From contig JACSSI010000327.1 in assembly GCA_014879345.1 (NCBI GenBank), forward strand, positions 1-6,119: a stretch of DNA of 6,119 nucleotides. The letters run 5' to 3'. The position numbers and the translations under genes are program-made. This DNA comes from Anaerolineae bacterium (GTDB taxonomy: Bacteria; Chloroflexota; Anaerolineae; Promineifilales; Promineifilaceae). The notes beneath the pieces are model-generated. The model saw nothing but the letters and a program-made list of their open reading frames with translations, did not search any database and was not told the origin of the DNA. Positions 4,584 through 6,119 of the stretch are shown in pieces (position 1 is the stretch's first letter; every line of letters begins with the position of its first letter).

Positions 4584-4667
4584 CACCTAACCTTTTTGGT
4601 TAGCTAGATGTCGTTTTGGATACCCCAGATTCCGGTTTTTAAGTTGCCACCCTACCTTTTTGGTGGT
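4584..4667. repeat. two related hairpin-forming repeats downstream of tRNA-Arg
   Basis: CACCTAACCTTTTTGGTTAG (4584-4603) and CACCCTACCTTTTTGGTGGT (4648-4667) agree at 15 of 20 positions. Both form a small stem with a T5/A5 loop (CTAACC/GGTTAG at 4587-4603; CCACC/GGTGG at 4647-4666). The second ends five bases from the tRNA-Arg 3' end. They may be tRNA transcript processing or termination signals, or remnants of a repeat family. Nothing else is recognised in the gap 4476-4671. Confidence 0.5.
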
Positions 4668-4671
4668 CAGG

Positions 4672-4745
4672 TACGCCCTGAGAGACTCGAACTCCCGACC
4701 TTCTGGTTCGTAGCCAGACGCTCTAATCCACTGAGCTAAGGGCGC
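4672..4745 (-). tRNA. tRNA-Arg(ACG)
   Basis: A full cloverleaf can be drawn. The 7-bp acceptor stem pairs GCGCCCT with AGGGCGT (first pair G-U), with discriminator A at 4672. The D arm has TAGCTCAGTGGATTAGAGC, and the anticodon stem TCTGG/CCAGA encloses loop CTACGAA, anticodon ACG, which becomes ICG by deamination and reads CGU/CGC/CGA. The T arm has GGGAG-TTCGAGT-CTCTC. CCA is not encoded (CCT follows). It is the last tRNA of the leftward cluster, and its 3' end faces the accessory block. Confidence 0.97.
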
Positions 4746-4824
4746 AATTGTAAAAAAATACCATAAAACATTATCACATTTTTAGCCGACAAACAACCTT
4801 TTCCCAACGACTAAAAACAATGAG

Positions 4825-4915
4825 CGGGGAGATAGGGATTCGAACCCTAGAACGGCGGTTTATGGCCGTTAACCGCTTAGCAGGCGGCCCCAATCGACCA
4901 CTCTGGCATCTCCCC
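4825..4915 (-). tRNA. tRNA-Ser(GCU)
   Basis: The acceptor stem is GGGGAGA/TCTCCCC with discriminator G at 4825. The anticodon stem GCCGC/GCGGT encloses loop CTGCTAA, anticodon GCU, reading AGC/AGU. A long variable arm (ACGG paired with CCGT) marks it as a class II serine tRNA, and the T arm is standard (GGTTCGAATCC). CCA is not encoded. Confidence 0.97.
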
Positions 4916-4967
4916 AATATCTATTCTCTCATAGAGATTGGTAAAACAAATTTTTAATATTCCACTC

Positions 4968-5057
4968 TGGCGGAGGGAGAGGGATTCGAACCCTCGGTGA
5001 GCCTAAACCCACAATGGTTTTCAAGACCATCGCCTTCGTCCACTCGGCCATCCCTCC
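4968..5057 (-). tRNA. tRNA-Ser(UGA)
   Basis: The acceptor stem is GGAGGGA/TCCCTCC with discriminator G at 4971 and an encoded CCA at 4970-4968. The anticodon stem ATGGT/ACCAT encloses loop CTTGAAA, anticodon UGA, reading UCA/UCN. The extended variable arm is typical of tRNA-Ser. It is the first of the three tRNAs, 25 bases after the predicted transcription start, and the only one of the three with encoded CCA. Confidence 0.97.
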
Positions 5058-5088
5058 ATCTCTTGGAGAGTTTTTCACAAGGCTGGGG

Positions 5089-5136
5089 AGTATAGCACGG
5101 CCGTTTTTCCATGTCAAAACAAATTTTGTAAAAAAC
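5089..5136 (-). promoter_or_regulatory. strong sigma70 promoter for the tRNA cluster
   Basis: On the minus strand TTGACA (5117-5112), a 17-bp spacer and TATACT (5094-5089), preceded by a TGC extension, give an almost consensus promoter. The upstream stretch to about 5136 is A/T-rich, like an UP element. The bases after the -10 (CCCCAGC) are GC-rich, as in promoters under stringent control. Start expected near 5082, about 25 bases before tRNA-Ser(UGA). The two downstream tRNAs probably depend on it. Confidence 0.85.
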
Positions 5137-5434
5137 TGAAACACAGTTGCTTTTGCATCATGCTAACGTATTTCTTACTTGACAAATCTCTCTGAAAAAG
5201 CATCATTAACCATAAAAATGACGAAGGTATGAACCAATGTTTTCCAGCGTACACCATATCAAAAATCAGCTATAAATCAGTACAAATATTAGAATTAATA
5301 GTGGGAGCATCTCCACAACTAACAGATATAATAAAAAGTTGGTACTATATAGGTAATTGCCACCATCTCTCAGGATAAAATCACTTAATCACGGCAATAC
5401 TACTATAATTAAGATATGAGAATAATTCCGGCTT
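5118..5434. other. gene-free AT-rich region between tRNA cluster and ftsH
   Basis: No convincing gene lies here; with the tRNA leader and promoter (5058-5117) the gene-free gap is 377 bp. It holds a rightward TTGACA (5179-5184) whose best -10 partner is poor (CATCAT at 16-bp spacing), a short direct repeat GCATCAT(GC)TAAC at 5155-5167 and GCATCATTAAC at 5200-5210, and a TATAAT near ftsH. A 49-codon frame at 5229-5378 lacks an SD and is not called. Confidence 0.6.
5404..5409 (+). promoter_or_regulatory. candidate -10 box for ftsH
   Basis: A perfect TATAAT lies about 25 bases before the ftsH ATG, which would give a leader of about 19 bases. The -35 position (TCACTT at 5381-5386, 17-bp spacing) is a poor match, so activator help or a different start point is possible. 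Confidence 0.35.
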
Positions 5435-6119
5435 ATGAATGAACAACCAGAAAACAAACGTCCGAATATACCGATTTGGGTGTGGATATTAGGTGTTTTT
5501 GCTTTGATTTTGGGAGCGCAACTATGGATGAACGGCCGTTTCCAAGGACCAGAACAAATCAGCCTGCCCCAAACCATGACTCACATCAAAGAAGGGGATG
5601 TAGAAAGCATCGAAATAACAGGTGATACCATCCGCATCACGCTCGACAATGGCACAGAACTAGCAACCACAATGGATTCCGCCAGCAGTTTAGAGGAAAC
5701 ACTTTCCTATTTCGGTGTCACCAAAGAAATATTGGAAGAAAACAATGTCGTTCTAATCGTCAACGATCAATCAACCTGGAACACCATTTTTACACTGGGT
5801 CTCTCCATTATTCCTGTCTTGCTTATCATCTGGCTTTTCACACGCGGATTTCGCCAGATGCAAGGCGGCGGTGGCGGCGGTGGCAATAACATCTTCGGCT
5901 TTGGCCGCAGCCGTGCCAAAGATTTGAGTGGCGCCAATCGCCCAACTGTGACCTTTGATGATGTCGCTGGCGCTGATGAAGCCAAATTAGAGCTTGAAGA
6001 AGTCGTTCGCTTCTTGCGCGAACCGGAAAAGTTCATCCAGGTTGGGGCGCGTATTCCCAAAGGGGTGCTTATGGTAGGCCCTCCTGGCACGGGTAAGACT
6101 TTGCTGGCTCGTGCGGTGG
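5435..6119 (+). CDS. ftsH: ATP-dependent zinc metalloprotease FtsH, N-terminal part, runs off the window
   Basis: FtsH is a membrane-anchored AAA+ protease that degrades damaged membrane proteins and regulatory proteins. 228 codons are present. The ATG at 5435 is chosen because an in-frame TAA lies four codons upstream; the SD is weak. In order: first membrane segment about 12-31, an extracytoplasmic domain about 35-114 (KEGDVESIEITGDTIRITL is typical of the FtsH extracellular domain), a second membrane segment about 115-136, a seven-glycine linker (144-150), the family motif TVTFDDVAGADEAK (171-184), and Walker A GPPGTGKT (215-222). The rest of the AAA domain and the HEXGH peptidase lie beyond the edge. 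The reading frame is intact throughout. It is not part of the accessory block and is transcribed away from the tRNA cluster. Confidence 0.98.
   Translation, partial: MNEQPENKRPNIPIWVWILGVFALILGAQLWMNGRFQGPEQISLPQTMTHIKEGDVESIEITGDTIRITLDNGTELATTMDSASSLEETLSYFGVTKEILEENNVVLIVNDQSTWNTIFTLGLSIIPVLLIIWLFTRGFRQMQGGGGGGGNNIFGFGRSRAKDLSGANRPTVTFDDVAGADEAKLELEEVVRFLREPEKFIQVGARIPKGVLMVGPPGTGKTLLARAV

Noticed and set aside
881..4649. GTTGCCA/TGGCAAC occurring several times (about 881, 890, 2446, 3874, 4643)
   Set aside because: Slightly more than expected by chance, but positions fall both in genes and gaps without a common context.
4929..5144. 71-aa minus-strand frame over tRNA-Ser(UGA)
   Set aside because: It is the translated tRNA gene and its promoter.
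5229..5378. 49-codon plus-strand frame upstream of ftsH
   Set aside because: AAGG is too close to the ATG to act as an SD, the composition is like the surrounding AT-rich DNA, and no motif is seen.
5767..6090. 107-aa minus-strand frame opposite ftsH
   Set aside because: Antisense shadow of a conserved coding sequence, with the poly-Pro run coming from the ftsH glycine linker.
1..6119. CRISPR array, insertion sequence or second copy of the tRNA-Arg 3' end
   Set aside because: No regularly spaced repeats, no transposase or integrase, and no duplicate of the tRNA 3' sequence were seen on reading.

Overview
The window looks like bacterial chromosomal DNA in which a leftward block of accessory genes (about 76-4142) lies beside a tRNA cluster (4672-5057) and the start of the housekeeping gene ftsH (5435 to the window edge). 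Moderate GC, strong Shine-Dalgarno (SD) sites, sigma70-type promoters and the style of the FtsH N-terminus would fit a Chloroflexota-like or similar environmental bacterium. That taxonomic guess rests on general resemblance only.

Layout from left to right: 1-69 is a GC-rich stub with a small hairpin, and 70-99 is a perfect 30-bp palindrome. From 3665 down to 76, seven minus-strand genes are packed with gaps under 100 bp or with overlaps: radC, a SWIM zinc-finger protein, an unrecognised 271-aa protein, a 212-aa protein with a Cys/His cluster, and three small proteins (93, 73 and 77 aa, the last a predicted membrane protein). Two gaps in this presumed operon carry hairpins. Upstream of radC (3670-3751) lie a 10-bp hairpin that encloses the radC SD, a short hairpin, and an 11-bp terminator-like hairpin. 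This suggests regulated read-through or regulated translation. Beyond that lies a small zinc-ribbon membrane protein (minus strand) and, divergent from it, a 69-aa excisionase/AlpA-type helix-turn-helix protein (plus strand). Their candidate promoters share nearly the same -10 position and are flanked by an 11-12-bp direct repeat.

The right part holds three tRNA genes on the minus strand, Ser(UGA), Ser(GCU) and Arg(ACG) in transcription order, behind a textbook promoter (TTGACA-N17-TATACT) with an AT-rich upstream stretch and a GC-rich discriminator. The plus-strand ftsH start follows a 377-bp gene-free gap.

Interpretation: an Xis-like regulator, a RadC-family gene and unrecognised small genes on the 3' side of a tRNA gene are what an integrated mobile element often looks like. 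No integrase, and no second copy of the tRNA 3' end, is visible here, so an integrated element remains an inference. The least familiar content is the RadC-SWIM-271 aa-212 aa gene set and its structured leader.
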